Shown: one piece after another, positions 23,227 through 34,745 of the stretch
Layout of the letters: every line of letters starts with the position of its first letter
Numbering within the stretch: position 1 is the first letter of the stretch
Assembly: GCA_949592205.1 (NCBI GenBank)
Contig: CATIUR010000006.1
Span: 67,514,001-67,578,000, forward strand
Source of the DNA: Helichrysum umbraculigerum
Taxonomy: Eukaryota > Streptophyta > Magnoliopsida > Asterales > Asteraceae
Direction of reading: 5' to 3'
DNA: 64,000 nt
The notes under the pieces: generated by a model
What the model was told of the DNA's origin: nothing
Database searches by the model: none
Seen by the model: the letters and a program-made list of their open reading frames with translations, nothing else
Position numbers and translations under genes: made by a program

Positions 23227-24006
23227 ATGTCTAGTCAATCACATTACCATGTTTACGCTTCGGATGAAGAGCCGACCGAGGCTACTTTTGAGGGTCCCGC
23301 GATTACAGTAGGGGATGAGTCATCAGTTCATGTGAGAGCTATGTCTGATGACACTAGTGATGCGTACTTAGTACCACCTCCGACCGCACCTGAGGTCACT
23401 CATACCTCTACACCACCTGTTGCGAGTACTTCTCGTGTGCCTGTACCTAGGATGACAGCTAGGATTTGTGTTCAGGATTTTCCCAGGGGACCACTCGCGC
23501 CGCGCGATAAGGCGCCAGTGACTGAGTCTGAGGTTCCAGTTGTCGAGCCGCCTCAGAAGAGGCTCCGACCTTCTCATCTGGACTGGATGCCTCGAGTATT
23601 GAGAGAGTGGAGATCACTAGAGGGTATTCCCTCGACCTTTGAGTTTGGAGAGTCCTTCCACTCACCACCATCTGCATATCTCACTGGTGAGCCTCTGGAG
23701 CTCACTGTGCCTACTCTTGTGGCTGTGGTCCACACCATGTTTAGGATATCATCTAGCAGGAGCAGAGATTTGATGGAGCTACTGAGCGATGCCTCCCGTA
23801 CTGATATGGATATGGCTATGCTCCATCAGAGGATGGATTTTGTGGAGACTCACCGTCTGACAGACTGGCAGAGTCTAGCATCCACCCGTGCACGCGTTGC
23901 AGCTTTAGAGAGGCGTGCTAGGGTGTCAGAGATTGTAGCTAGTGTTTGTGTGATGACTGCAGCAGTGATAGTTGCGGTTAGGATGTATGTACCCTGGTTC
24001 CGTTAG
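23227..24006 (+). CDS. Element C upstream ORF (259 aa; coiled coil and C-terminal membrane segment)
   Basis: Lies between the PBS and gag in sense orientation, starting about 155 nt after the PBS. It is open for 259 codons. The first ~125 residues are acidic and Ser/Thr/Pro-rich; the middle is leucine-rich with an R-S-x-R-D helix; about residues 195-235 (MLHQRMDF...RVAALERRARV) look like a coiled coil; about 236-256 (IVASVCVMTAAVIVAVRMYV) are hydrophobic, possibly a membrane anchor. I do not recognise the family. The first ATG after the PBS in a good reading frame is used. Element E has an ORF in the same place with a different sequence but also a coiled coil. If transcripts are unspliced, this would be the first protein translated. 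Confidence 0.7.
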   Translation: MSSQSHYHVYASDEEPTEATFEGPAITVGDESSVHVRAMSDDTSDAYLVPPPTAPEVTHTSTPPVASTSRVPVPRMTARICVQDFPRGPLAPRDKAPVTESEVPVVEPPQKRLRPSHLDWMPRVLREWRSLEGIPSTFEFGESFHSPPSAYLTGEPLELTVPTLVAVVHTMFRISSSRSRDLMELLSDASRTDMDMAMLHQRMDFVETHRLTDWQSLASTRARVAALERRARVSEIVASVCVMTAAVIVAVRMYVPWFR

Positions 24007-24659
24007 GACTGTGTATGGCGGTTGTGCCTACACCATATTAGACTATTTCTTTTGGGGAAATATATGTATGTATTAGTTATGGACTAGCGATATGTTGGAT
24101 GGAACGTTGTTAGTAGTATGGGTATATGTATAGGAAACCCATCATCTTTTGTATAACGCTAACCATCGATGGATATATTAGAAATTCCATCTCATTTTGT
24201 ACTAAACTCATGTAACAGCGTTATGATCTTTAATATATAATGTATGCTTGGTTTACGTCTCGTATTCATTATGATTATTATCAACCATGTTATTTCCTCT
24301 TACAACTGTCGACTTGTGATTAAACCTATACTTTATCGACAACTTTGTGATCAACTCTTGTAAACCCTGAAACATTTTACAGCTTGATGATTGATTATTC
24401 TTGAGAACCTCTAAAAATTTCAGTGTTAAACGACAATGAAAAGAAATATGTATTGGACATTATATAATGACGCCTGGCCAACGTGATTATATTATGCTAG
24501 TTACATGTGGGTGTTTCAAAGTTGTAAGGCACGTGTTGTAAAACTCTTTTCATTCATCATCTCCTGTCATTCATTTCAATCAAATGTGAATCTTTGATCT
24601 ATTCACATTCAATATCTCAATATTAACACTCTGCATTTTATTCATCGCAGAGCTGAATC
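24007..24659 (+). other. Spacer between upstream ORF and gag-pol; splice-acceptor-like end
   Basis: No coding features. It ends with a pyrimidine-rich TTTTATTCATCGCAG whose AG is at 24649-24650, nine bases before the gag-pol ATG. This looks like a 3' splice site that could join a leader to gag-pol while skipping the upstream ORF. A donor was not assigned. Confidence 0.5.
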
Positions 24660-27600
24660 ATGCCTCCCAAACGACGAGTCACTAGGAACAGTCAAAAGAC
24701 GACTACGCCTCCACCACCACCACCTACTGAAACCACTGAACAAATGATCGCACGAAGAATAGCTGAAGGTATTGCTGAATATGAGGCAAACCGTAGTCGT
24801 GAACCTGGAGCTAACAACAGTGGATCTACCCCTGTTAATACTGAGACACTCGTAAATACTAGCCGAGGATGTTCATACAAAACATTTCAGGCTTGTAAGC
24901 CGATTTCTTTTCGTGGCACCGAGGGTGCAATTGGTATGATTCACTGGATAGAGAAAACTGAGTCGGTATTGGATATTAGTGACTGTTCACCTGACTGTAT
25001 GGTGAAGTATGCTGCTTGCACTTTGGCTGACAAAGCGCTCACTTGGTGGAACAGTCAGATCCAATCACTTGGTCGACCAGCTGCTTATTCAATGTCATGG
25101 GGAACATTTAAAAATTTGATGTTGGAGGAATTCTGTCCTCGCAGTGAGATGCAGAAAATAGAAACAGAATTGTGGAACATCACCATGATTGGTGCTGATA
25201 TTACTGGGTACACCACTAAGTTTCAGGAACTTGCACGTCTAGTGCCACATATGGTGACACCCGAGTATAAGCGTATTGAGCGCTACATATTTGGTCTAGT
25301 ACCACAAATCCGCAGTCTAGTGACATCATCTAAACCGGACACTTTCAGGAGTGCTGTTACTCTAGCACAAAGTTTGACCGATGAGGCAGTCAGGATGGGA
25401 AATCTGACTAAGAAAGCTGTGTCGGGAAAAGGTGAACCGAACAGTACTGATGTTAGTAGTTCTGGTGGTGCAAAGCGAAAGTGGAACGGTAGTGGTGCTG
25501 ATCGCCAAGGTCAGCAAAACAAGAAACATTCTGGAAATGCGAAAGCATATGTTGCCACTACTACCGACTCGAAACCATACCTGGGTAACAAACCCAAATG
25601 TGATAAGTGCAACCGACACCACGAAGGCGGGTGTGGGTATTGTGGAAACTGTAGGGCATGGGGACATAGAACCCGAGAATGCAAAACTAACCCTCCCCCA
25701 CGAGCAAACACTGAGCGTCAAAACCAGGGATGTTTTGAATGTGGTGAGCAAGGACACTACCGTAACCGATGCCCTAAGCTCAACAACAACAACCGCGGTA
25801 ACAACAATAACCGAGCCAACAACATCAACAACCAACCGGCTCAAGGAAGGGCATTCGTGATCGGGGCACAAGAGGCACGCCAGGACCCTAACACCGTCAC
25901 TGGTACGTTTCTTGTAAACAATCATTATGCCTCTGTGTTATTTGATTCGGGTGCTGATTTAAGTTTTGTGTCTACTGAGTTTAGACCACTATTAGAACTT
26001 GAATCCCGTAAATTAGAAAACAAGTATACCATAGAATTAGCCGATGGTGAGTTGATCGAATCAGGAGAAATAGTACCGGGATGTACCTTGGAGTTAGAAG
26101 GTCATCTCTTCGAAATAGACTTACTACCGGTTAAGTTGGGAAGTTTTGACGTTGTAGTCGGTATGGATTGGTTATCTAAGAACCGCGCTGAGATCATATG
26201 TCATGATAAACTGGTACGATTACCACTGTCAACAGGAGAAACACTTGTGGTTCAAGGTGAGAAACGAAAGAGTGCCACTAAAATGATTTCGTGTTTGAAG
26301 GCCAGTAAGTATCTTCGAAAGGGGTACCAAGCATTTCTGGCACACGTTGTAGAAAAGAAAACCGAGGAGCGACGTATAGACGATGTGCCCATTGTACGCG
26401 ACTATCCAGGAGTATTTCCTGATGAGTTGCCGGGATTGCCACCCCCACGACAAGTTGAGTTTCACATTGACCTGGTGCCAGGAGCCGCACCTATCGCACG
26501 AGCACCTTATCGTCTAGCTCCCTCGGAAATGCAAGAGCTGTCTACGCAACTGCAAGAACTTCTAGACTTGGGATTCATCCGACCGAGCTTTTCCCCTTGG
26601 GGAGCTCCGGTTTTGTTTGTTAAGAAAAAGGATGGATCTATGCGGATGTGCATCGATTACCGAGAACTGAACAAGGTAACTATCAAGAACCGATACCCGT
26701 TACCACGCATTGACGATCTGTTTGATCAACTGCAAGGGTCAAGTTATTATTCAAAAATTGACCTACGATCTGGTTACCATCAACTTAAGGTACGAGAAGA
26801 AGATGTACCGAAAACTGCTTTTAGGACTCGTTACGGTCACTACGAGTTTCTAGTCATGCCTTTTGGGCTGACCAACGCACCAGCAGTATTCATGGACTTG
26901 ATGAATAGAGTATGCAAACCCTATCTAGATAAATTCGTCATTGTGTTTATTGACGACATCTTGGTATACTCACGATCGAAAGAGGATCACGAGCAACATC
27001 TGAAGCTTGTCCTCGAACTACTACAAAAAGAGAAGCTTTATGCAAAGTTCTCTAAATGCGAATTTTGGATACGAGAGGTTCAATTCCTTGGTCATGTGAT
27101 AAATGACAAGGGAATTCACGTAGACCCATCCAAAATTGAGGCAATCAACAACTGGGAAGCACCGAAAACCCCAACTGAAGTACGACAATTTCTTGGTCTA
27201 GCTGGCTATTACAGGCGATTCATCGCAAATTTTTCAAAGATAGCACAGCCACTTACCACATTAACTCAAAAAGACAAGAAATTTGAGTGGAATGATAAGC
27301 AAGAGAATGCATTCCAACTACTGAAGCAGAAACTGAGCAGCGCACCTATACTATCACTACCCGAAGGAGTAGATAACTTTGTTGTTTACTGTGATGCTTC
27401 GCATCAGGGATTGGGTTGCGTACTGATGCAAAACGAAAAGGTCATTGCTTATGCATCACGACAACTAAAAGTGCATGAGAAAAACTATACGACTCATGAT
27501 TTGGAATTGGGAGCCGTTGTTTTTGCACTGAAGATCTGGAGACACTACCTATACGGTACAAAGTGTACGATCTTCACCGATCATAAAAGCCTACAACATA

Positions 27601-29234
27601 TATTCGACCAGAAAGAACTTAACATGAGACAACGACGTTGGGTCGAATTACTTAACGATTACGACTGTGAAATAAAGTATCACCCGGGTAAAGCTAACGT
27701 AGTAGCAGATGCCCTGAGTCGTAAGGAACGAATCAAACCTCGAAGAGTTCGAGCCTTGGGATTGACAATCCACTCGAATCTCATTACTCAAATTCGCGAA
27801 GCACAAGAACTTGCTTTCACCTCCGAACGCCTTAAGGATGAATCCTTGAAGGGAATGGAAAAACAACTCGAGAAAAAGGACAACGGGGTGTTGTACTTCA
27901 TGAACCGAATTTGGGTACCATGCGTAGATGAGTTACGCAAGCTGATTCTGGACGAGGCACACAAGTCCAATTACTCGATACATCCTGGTGCGGACAAGAT
28001 GTACCAGGACTTGAAAGGCTTCTACTGGTGGCCTGGAATGAAACGTGACATTGCCACCTACGTTAGCAAATGCTTAACTTGCTCGAAGGTAAAGGTGGAA
28101 TACCAAAAGCCGTCTGGGCTTTTGCAACAGCCTGAGTTGCCCAAATGGAAATGGGAGCAAATAACAATGGACTTCATTACGAAGTTACCTAGAACAACGT
28201 CTGGAGCAAATGCCATATGGGTGATTGTCGATCGATTGACGAAATCAGCCCACTTTCTAGCTATTAAGGAAACGGATGGAATGGAGAAACTAGCAAAAAT
28301 CTATATTAAAGAGATTGTTTCTCGGCATGGTGTGCCACTATCCATCATCTCTGATAGAGATGCGCGATTCACTTCTCGCTTTTGGCAAACATTACAACAG
28401 GCATTGGGTACTCGACTTGATATGAGTACTGCCTATCACCCGCAGACTGACGGCCAAAGTGAGCGAACTATACAGACGCTCGAAGACTTGTTGCGAGCAT
28501 GTGTGATAGACTTTGGAGGTAACTGGGATACTCACCTACCTCTAGCTGAATTCTCTTACAACAATAGTTATCACACGAGTATACAGATGGCACCATTTGA
28601 GGCGTTATATGGACGCAAGTGCCGATCACCACTCTGTTGGGCAGAGTTGGACGACAGACAACTATCTGGACCCGAACTTGTCCAGGAAACCACTGACAAA
28701 ATAACTCAAGTATTGAGCCGACTGAAAGCGGCACGAGATCGACAAAAGAGTTACGCTGATAACCGCCGTAAACCTCTTGAGTTTCAAGTAGGAGACAAGG
28801 TCCTACTCAAAGTATCTCCCTGGAAAGGAGTAGCACGATTTGGCAAACGAGGAAAGCTGAACCCACGATACATCGGACCGTTTGAAATCCTTGCTAGGAT
28901 TGGTCCTGTCGCTTACAAGCTTAAACTACCGCAAGAGCTTGGTAGCATACACGATACTTTCCACGTTAGCAACCTCAAAAAGTGTCTTTCTGATGAAACG
29001 CTTATCATTCCTCCTGACGAAGTCTTCATTGACTCAAAACTTAACTTTGTGGAGGAACCTGTTGAAGTTATGGATTCTAAAACGCAGAAACTTCGACACA
29101 AACGAATCAAACTGGTTAAAGTTCGTTGGAACTCGAAACATGGCCCGGAGTTTACCTGGGAACGAGAGGATGAAATACGAAAGAAATACCCCAACCTATT
29201 TGAGAGCGTGACCGAGACTCACGGCTCGACTTAA
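24660..29234 (+). CDS. Element C gag-pol polyprotein, intact (1524 aa)
   Basis: One open frame of 1524 codons. Domains: retrotransposon gag core (about residues 80-230, ALTWWNSQI); two zinc knuckles, a [14 protein letters not shown] and a [14 protein letters not shown]; protease LFDSGAD (about 427); RT with CIDYRELNK and FIDDILVYS (about 763); RNase H with YCDASHQG (about 910) and DALSRK; integrase HHCC with HPGADKMYQ to CLTC (about 1106-1142), then [15 protein letters not shown] (about 1230) and the [12 protein letters not shown] segment; and a C-terminal chromodomain-like end ([17 protein letters not shown]). All catalytic residues I could check are present. It makes the particle, protease, reverse transcriptase and integrase for its own transposition. 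The chromodomain end fits the Tekay/Del chromovirus group. Confidence 0.97.
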   Translation: MPPKRRVTRNSQKTTTPPPPPPTETTEQMIARRIAEGIAEYEANRSREPGANNSGSTPVNTETLVNTSRGCSYKTFQACKPISFRGTEGAIGMIHWIEKTESVLDISDCSPDCMVKYAACTLADKALTWWNSQIQSLGRPAAYSMSWGTFKNLMLEEFCPRSEMQKIETELWNITMIGADITGYTTKFQELARLVPHMVTPEYKRIERYIFGLVPQIRSLVTSSKPDTFRSAVTLAQSLTDEAVRMGNLTKKAVSGKGEPNSTDVSSSGGAKRKWNGSGADRQGQQNKKHSGNAKAYVATTTDSKPYLGNKPKCDKCNRHHEGGCGYCGNCRAWGHRTRECKTNPPPRANTERQNQGCFECGEQGHYRNRCPKLNNNNRGNNNNRANNINNQPAQGRAFVIGAQEARQDPNTVTGTFLVNNHYASVLFDSGADLSFVSTEFRPLLELESRKLENKYTIELADGELIESGEIVPGCTLELEGHLFEIDLLPVKLGSFDVVVGMDWLSKNRAEIICHDKLVRLPLSTGETLVVQGEKRKSATKMISCLKASKYLRKGYQAFLAHVVEKKTEERRIDDVPIVRDYPGVFPDELPGLPPPRQVEFHIDLVPGAAPIARAPYRLAPSEMQELSTQLQELLDLGFIRPSFSPWGAPVLFVKKKDGSMRMCIDYRELNKVTIKNRYPLPRIDDLFDQLQGSSYYSKIDLRSGYHQLKVREEDVPKTAFRTRYGHYEFLVMPFGLTNAPAVFMDLMNRVCKPYLDKFVIVFIDDILVYSRSKEDHEQHLKLVLELLQKEKLYAKFSKCEFWIREVQFLGHVINDKGIHVDPSKIEAINNWEAPKTPTEVRQFLGLAGYYRRFIANFSKIAQPLTTLTQKDKKFEWNDKQENAFQLLKQKLSSAPILSLPEGVDNFVVYCDASHQGLGCVLMQNEKVIAYASRQLKVHEKNYTTHDLELGAVVFALKIWRHYLYGTKCTIFTDHKSLQHIFDQKELNMRQRRWVELLNDYDCEIKYHPGKANVVADALSRKERIKPRRVRALGLTIHSNLITQIREAQELAFTSERLKDESLKGMEKQLEKKDNGVLYFMNRIWVPCVDELRKLILDEAHKSNYSIHPGADKMYQDLKGFYWWPGMKRDIATYVSKCLTCSKVKVEYQKPSGLLQQPELPKWKWEQITMDFITKLPRTTSGANAIWVIVDRLTKSAHFLAIKETDGMEKLAKIYIKEIVSRHGVPLSIISDRDARFTSRFWQTLQQALGTRLDMSTAYHPQTDGQSERTIQTLEDLLRACVIDFGGNWDTHLPLAEFSYNNSYHTSIQMAPFEALYGRKCRSPLCWAELDDRQLSGPELVQETTDKITQVLSRLKAARDRQKSYADNRRKPLEFQVGDKVLLKVSPWKGVARFGKRGKLNPRYIGPFEILARIGPVAYKLKLPQELGSIHDTFHVSNLKKCLSDETLIIPPDEVFIDSKLNFVEEPVEVMDSKTQKLRHKRIKLVKVRWNSKHGPEFTWEREDEIRKKYPNLFESVTETHGST

Positions 29235-29256
29235 ATCTCGGGACGAGATTTCACTA

Positions 29257-29268
29257 ACGGGGGGAGAA
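29257..29268 (+). other. Element C polypurine tract
   Basis: A G-rich purine run (GGGGGGAGAA) abuts the 3' LTR. Together with the upstream GGGACGAGATT it is typical of Del/Tekay elements. Confidence 0.88.
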
Positions 29269-32200
29269 TGTGACACTCCTCCAAATTAGGTATATAATTA
29301 TACTTAATTACATGCATTTCTTACGGTAATTCCCTGCAATTGTTTTAAACTAAACTTTCGATGTGATGTGAGTCTAGCGAGCCCTAAACAATAATACTAA
29401 AAGTATTACAAGATACGTAGTTATTTAGAAATTACGTACGAAAGTATCGGAACGAAGCCGACAAATAAATGACAAAAGTTTCGTGATACAAAAATAATTA
29501 ATAATATAATTATTAATTACGAGTATTTATATATCTATAACACATGGATATAAAGGTCTAATTTTACGTTTAACATAAAACGTATTATAACACGAACAGA
29601 AACAATTCTAAAACGCGCATACGACGTCGAATCATAAAAATACAAATTTTCTCGTTCGTTTGGAAGAAGTTAGAACATTACTTCAAAATATGAAATCCTA
29701 AATTTACTGAAAAATTGCGCTCAATTAACTGCGCGCAGTAAAATGTACAAAAATGTACAACTATTTAAAATAATGATAATCTCATTATTCTGAAAACATA
29801 TTACGAACCAGGAGAGCATCTACAAAATAAAAATATAAAATGTTAAATTTTATATTGCTATAATTATACCCGTACTCGAGATTGGTGGGACAAAAATCCC
29901 ACCAACCTACAATAATGCATCAGACAGTTTGGTTTTTAAACCATACTCCCTCCCCATTTCTTCTGTGATCATCGACACCCACACATCACCACCAATTTCT
30001 TGCTACTTTGTTCTTTTCATTTCTTTGATCTGGAGGAACTCAAACAAGATCAGTAACAGCAGCAGTAGATAGTAGAACAACAAAGCCAGGAACAAGATCA
30101 TCTCCATCATCATTCCATCGCCATTATCATCATCTTTGTAAAAGTAAGAACTTAAAATCTTTGAGTTTTATGTTTACATTTCGTTATATACCTTGTTTAA
30201 ACATCATAATCTAGCTATATAACATACAAAACTTGAGATTTGAAGCTTTGATCTTGAAATTGGTTTTTGAAACCAAACTTTGAATCCAAAAATCTAACCA
30301 CGAAAACTTGTTAAAAACGTGATATTAAGTTGTTAAAATGTTGTACTATGATGATATAAACATTTGGTGTTGATGTATAAACGATTTGGAACCAAGAAAA
30401 TCGGATTGTGTCTTGCCCTGCTCGAACAGGGCCTGGAACTGACATGAATCCGACGGATTCATGTAGAATCCGGCGGATTCCCCTATGAAACTCGCACACC
30501 CCGTAAACGGTTTAAACATCTGTGAACGAGTAAAAGACACGATCGAATCCGGCGGATTCACCTGAATCCGGCGGATTCCCAAGCTTCTTATGAACGTTTT
30601 TAAAACACAAAAGAATCCGGCGGATTCAACTAAATCCGGCGGATTCAACTAAATCCGGCGGATTCACTTAATATTGACCCGACCCGGCTGTTTGACCCGA
30701 AGATCCGGCAACACCTTATCCACTAACGAGAATCCGGCGGATTCAAATAGAATCCGGCGGATTCACCTACTGGGCTGCAGATTGGGCCTAAGTCGCGAAC
30801 TGGGCTGGGCTGGGCTTTGAACTGGGCTTCGTGTTTTGGGCCGAATGATTAATGGATTATACGTTAAATAAGTACATTATGGCTAATGGGCCAACAAATC
30901 GGGCCGAGCCTAACAAACTACAAAACATACGACGTTATAAAACGAGACAAACTATGATTACGGACATTGGACTTATTTAATTCATACGAACAAACGATAT
31001 ATGACATGTATACATACAACACTTAAGAATTATATATTCACCGATATATACATACATTGAGACTTGTGTTTTTGGAAACTTAAACGACAAACTTTTATAT
31101 ATATCTATATATATATATATGAACGAGACAACGGACAATAATATATATATGCGAGAACATATACATATGCAACTATATAAGTATATATGTATATATGCTT
31201 ACCCATTTTGGACGATTCGACAAACAAACATAACTTGGGAAAATATTATTTATTTTCAAACAACAATCATCAACGACATACACAAACTTAAGAAATTGAT
31301 AATTTCTTCAAACAAACGAATTATTAACGTAAGTAAAATATAGTACTTATAGTTAATACATTATTGTGTATAGGTTGACTACGTTTGGGCTACGCTATCT
31401 TATCTCGCTAGCATTCACATCCGAGCACCTACTGTGAGTTCACAAACCCCTTTTCACTGTTTTAATGCTTTTAAAACTCGGGGTGGAAAACATAGAAATC
31501 GTATGTATAACTGCATGCGATAACTGATTTAAATACTGCATGTATTTACTTGATTTATTTATGAAAGGGTATTTCATACGTGACTATTTGTGGAAGGGTA
31601 TTTCACACAACTATTTGAACTATGATTTATGAAATGTTTTCATACTATTTTGGGAATTTAGACAACGAATCTTGGTACAGATCTAGGCTGAACGATGTAG
31701 TGCATAAAAGACCTTATGGCTACAGACTATAACCATTAGCTAGGTGACTCTAGCCACTGAGTATACGGATAGTACTATCGCCGTGACGACCCTCCTACGG
31801 ATTTGGGAGCGTATACTTAAATGTCCTACTTGGCACAACAACAACAGATTGGGGTCGTGGTTTGGTTATAGGGTTAGATCGGGTTACCTTACTTGACGGG
31901 TTTAGCTCACCTTTCAAGGGATCAACGTCTAAATATTCCCACGCACTAAACTATTGATTAGGAAAGGATTTCCTACGTACACTGATTGGGAAATGTTAAT
32001 CTTTATTTAGGTTAACTTGTGTTTCCTACTGTTAACTAATTTAGGAAATGTTATTTGATTAATAACTTGTGTTTCCTATTACAACTACAACTAATTTGGG
32101 AAATGTTATTTGTTTATAACTTGTGTTTCCTACTTGACAAACAACACTTATTTGGAAATGTTATTCTTAAATGATTAACTTGTGTTTCCTACATAACAAA

Positions 32201-32640
32201 TAAACTTGTGAATTCACTCAACAATTTTGTTGACGTTTTACTCTATGTTTTTCAGGGAATTAGCAGCGTAAGTAAGATCTGCATGCATATCAGGACGGAC
32301 TACCCTGGACTTGTTAGGATGCCACTACTTTTGGGACACATGGATTTCCTCTGTATAACTGCAACTACTGCAGTCATACCTATGAAATCTACCTTTGATA
32401 TTATGTATTTTATGGAATACTGATTTCAACTATTACTACTACTGTTACCACTTCTCAAGTGGTAATCTTTTGTAAAACTTTAACTAATGGCATCTTAATC
32501 TATTTCGTTCTGCGATAACCATATGCTCTGAGTATGTATGTATCTGTTGGTTGTGTTTTACTGCTCGCAGCCCCGCCACGTCACTAAGCTTCCGCAAACC
32601 ACTCTATGTAATTGTAATTACCGTTTGGCGGGGTGTGACA
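29269..32640 (+). repeat. Element C 3' LTR
   Basis: 3372 bp. By eye it differs from the 5' LTR by substitutions at about 29445, 30943 and 31018 and by two bases in the TA microsatellite. It carries the same palindromic array and tandem repeats. The target duplication ACAAT follows at 32641-32645. Confidence 0.96.
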
Positions 32641-33296
32641 ACAATGGATCTCAATTTATTGGAAGAAGAACGACTAAGTTTTGTGAAAGTTGGGGAATCA
32701 AAATGATAACTTCAACACCAGTCCATCCTCAAGCTAATGGGCAAGCGGAGTCTAGCAACAAGATCATAATCAATAATCTTAAGAAAAGGCTGGATGCTAA
32801 GAAGGGAAGATGGGCTGAAGAATTGCCTTTTGTTTTATGGGCTGATAGGACCACAGAAAATGAGGCAACTAAGCAAAATCCTTTTGCTTTGGTGTTTGGA
32901 TCCGAGGCTATGATCCCAACGGAAATGGTGATTCCAATGGCAAGATTCCGGATGCAGACTTTGGAAGCAAACAAGGAAGCATTGATTCAGGATCTAGACA
33001 CTGTGGATGAATTAAGGGATCGTGCTAAATTCAGGATTGCAGCATACCAACAGAGGATTTCAATATCCTACAACAAAAATGTTAGGATAAGAAGGTTTCG
33101 AGTAGGAGATTTGGTATTGAGAAAAGTATTTCAAAATACTAAGAATCCTGCGGAAGGAAAGCTAGCACCAAAGTGGGAAGGTCCGTACTTGATAGATTCG
33201 GATGCTGGAAAGGGGGCATACTGGTTAGCCAATATGGATGGAGAGTTACTTCCAAGATCCTGGAATGCCATTCATTTGAAACTCTATCATGTGTAA
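32641..33296 (+). pseudogene. Element A pol part 2: integrase C-terminal half
   Basis: Continuation of A's pol after element C. It starts with the duplicated ACAAT and reads NGSQFIGRR, then HPQANGQAE with the third catalytic Glu, the RNase H-fold end of integrase and the GPY-like segment (KWEGPYLI), ending in HLKLYHV and a stop at 33294-33296. This segment has no stop, and its B homologue is at 37764-38400. Confidence 0.92.
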
Positions 33297-34745
33297 GTTG
33301 AATATTTCTATTCAACATATGAGGTACCCCTATGATCCTTAGTTTTTCATTGATTTTATTCTTTAATATATATATGTCTGTGTGTATTATGATTATATAT
33401 TAATATATGCATGAACGTTTTTCATTATTATTATTATTCTCATTGAATATTGTACTGACTTAAGCATCGGAGGGGTGTTAGGCAAACTAACACCCACCTT
33501 TACCTGAGATTTTGTATTTGCTGTAGTTCATGCATTTAAGGATCATGGAATGAAGATTAGAGGTTGGCCACCTCTCCTCCGTTAAGGATCCCAGCGATCC
33601 TCTAAAGTTTAGAGGTTTCCGTACGGATAAACACCTCTCTACGAAAAGGGTTTTGACACCTCGCCAGGAGCGCACGATGTTTGATTATAGTGCCACGGTT
33701 AGGGAATCGGTGATGCCTCTAGTACCCGACAACTTCATTTCCATTGGCCTATAGATCAAGCGCTAACGAATGTCGATACTGATGTGCACTATACGTATCT
33801 ATCTAAGGTTTGTGTCGTTTTCACATCACTCTAAGGTTTGTAATGTTTTCACATTACTCAATTGGTTAGGCATTTTCATGTCTCAAATGGCGTAGCCCAA
33901 GTACATAAGGCTTGTAATGACTTCTCATTTTGTAATACGCACGGTTTGTAATGTTTTCACATTACCCAACGATTTGGCATTTATATGTCACAATTATAGT
34001 TTTCTTGAACTATCTAATGGTTATAATGTTTTCACATTATCAAAGTTTTCATTGGTTAAGTCTAATAAATGACTTTATTAGCTCTGATGTTTTTCATGAT
34101 TATCGAAATGATTTTGATCTAAGGATCATGAATTCTTTTTTAAGATTACAACAATTTTTCAAAAATAAATTGTTTTCACAATTGTTTGACAAATTAAAAA
34201 CATTTTCATGTTACAGGAAGTACTCATTGGAGTTTTCGTTATCTGCAAAGTATTTTAGGATCCTGGAATATTAGGATCCTAAACTTGAGTTTATATCTAA
34301 TCCAGTTAAGGATCCTTGAATCTGAGGATCCCAAACTCAAGATTACTCCAGATCCTGTTAAGGATCCTTGAAGTCTGTGATGCTAAATAAGAATTGAGAG
34401 AATCCTCTCAACATCCTGGATGTATCCTGAGGGAATCTCCTCAGGATCCTGTTTCTAAGCAGATATCAAGCAAATATATATACTGAGGGATTCTCCTCAG
34501 TATCTTAAAGGCACAAGACATGGATGGTATCATGATATTATTAATAACTAGAAGATTAAGGACCTAATGGTCCTTAAGATAAGTTCAAAAGATGCAGGAA
34601 ATTGAAATTGTTCTGTGGCCAATATAAACCACGATAAAAACCACCATGGTTGACCATGCCAGGTCAACCTCATCCCAAATTAATTGTTTTGTTTACACCA
34701 CAAACCATTAAAAATGAAAATACGATAAAATTGGGCTCCGGCTAT
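33297..34745 (+). other. Element A spacer between pol and antisense gene
   Basis: Convergent noncoding region. It contains AATGTTTTCACATT-type short repeats (33790-34055), a hairpin cluster (34394-34503) and many GGATCC sites. The ORF around 33951-34274 is a by-product of the repeats. It matches B's 12092-13474 in reverse complement. Confidence 0.75.
34394..34503. other. Cluster of three hairpins (element A)
   Basis: Stems TTGAGAG / CTCTCAA (34394-34411), ATCCTGAGG / CCTCAGGAT (34424-34447) and ATACTGAGG / CCTCAGTAT (34480-34503). These match B's set in the order expected for the opposite orientation. Two stems are unchanged; the third is shortened. Confidence 0.8.

Larger units (their letters stand above)
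19682..32640 (+). mobile_element. Element C: Tekay/Del-like Ty3/gypsy, nearly identical LTRs, intact gag-pol
   Basis: A 12,959-bp element with LTRs at 19682-23055 and 29269-32640 (TGTGACACTCC...GGGGTGTGACA), flanked by ACAAT at 19677-19681 and 32641-32645. It carries an iMet-type PBS, an upstream ORF, one uninterrupted 1524-codon gag-pol and a polypurine tract. By eye the LTRs differ by three substitutions and two bases in a TA repeat. It sits in A's integrase, between the codons of the CDN-GSQF motif. It is the best candidate for an autonomous, recently active element in the window. Confidence 0.97.

Noticed and set aside
23368..23677. Minus-strand ORFs overlapping the upstream ORF and gag-pol genes of C and E
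   Set aside because: Shadows of the coding strand with no family features. The antisense genes of A and B were kept because their multi-exon phases agree and both copies share them.
32538..33296. An ORF running from the C 3' LTR into the A integrase as a fusion gene
   Set aside because: It is a chance open frame across the insertion junction. The true segment starts after the target copy at 32641.
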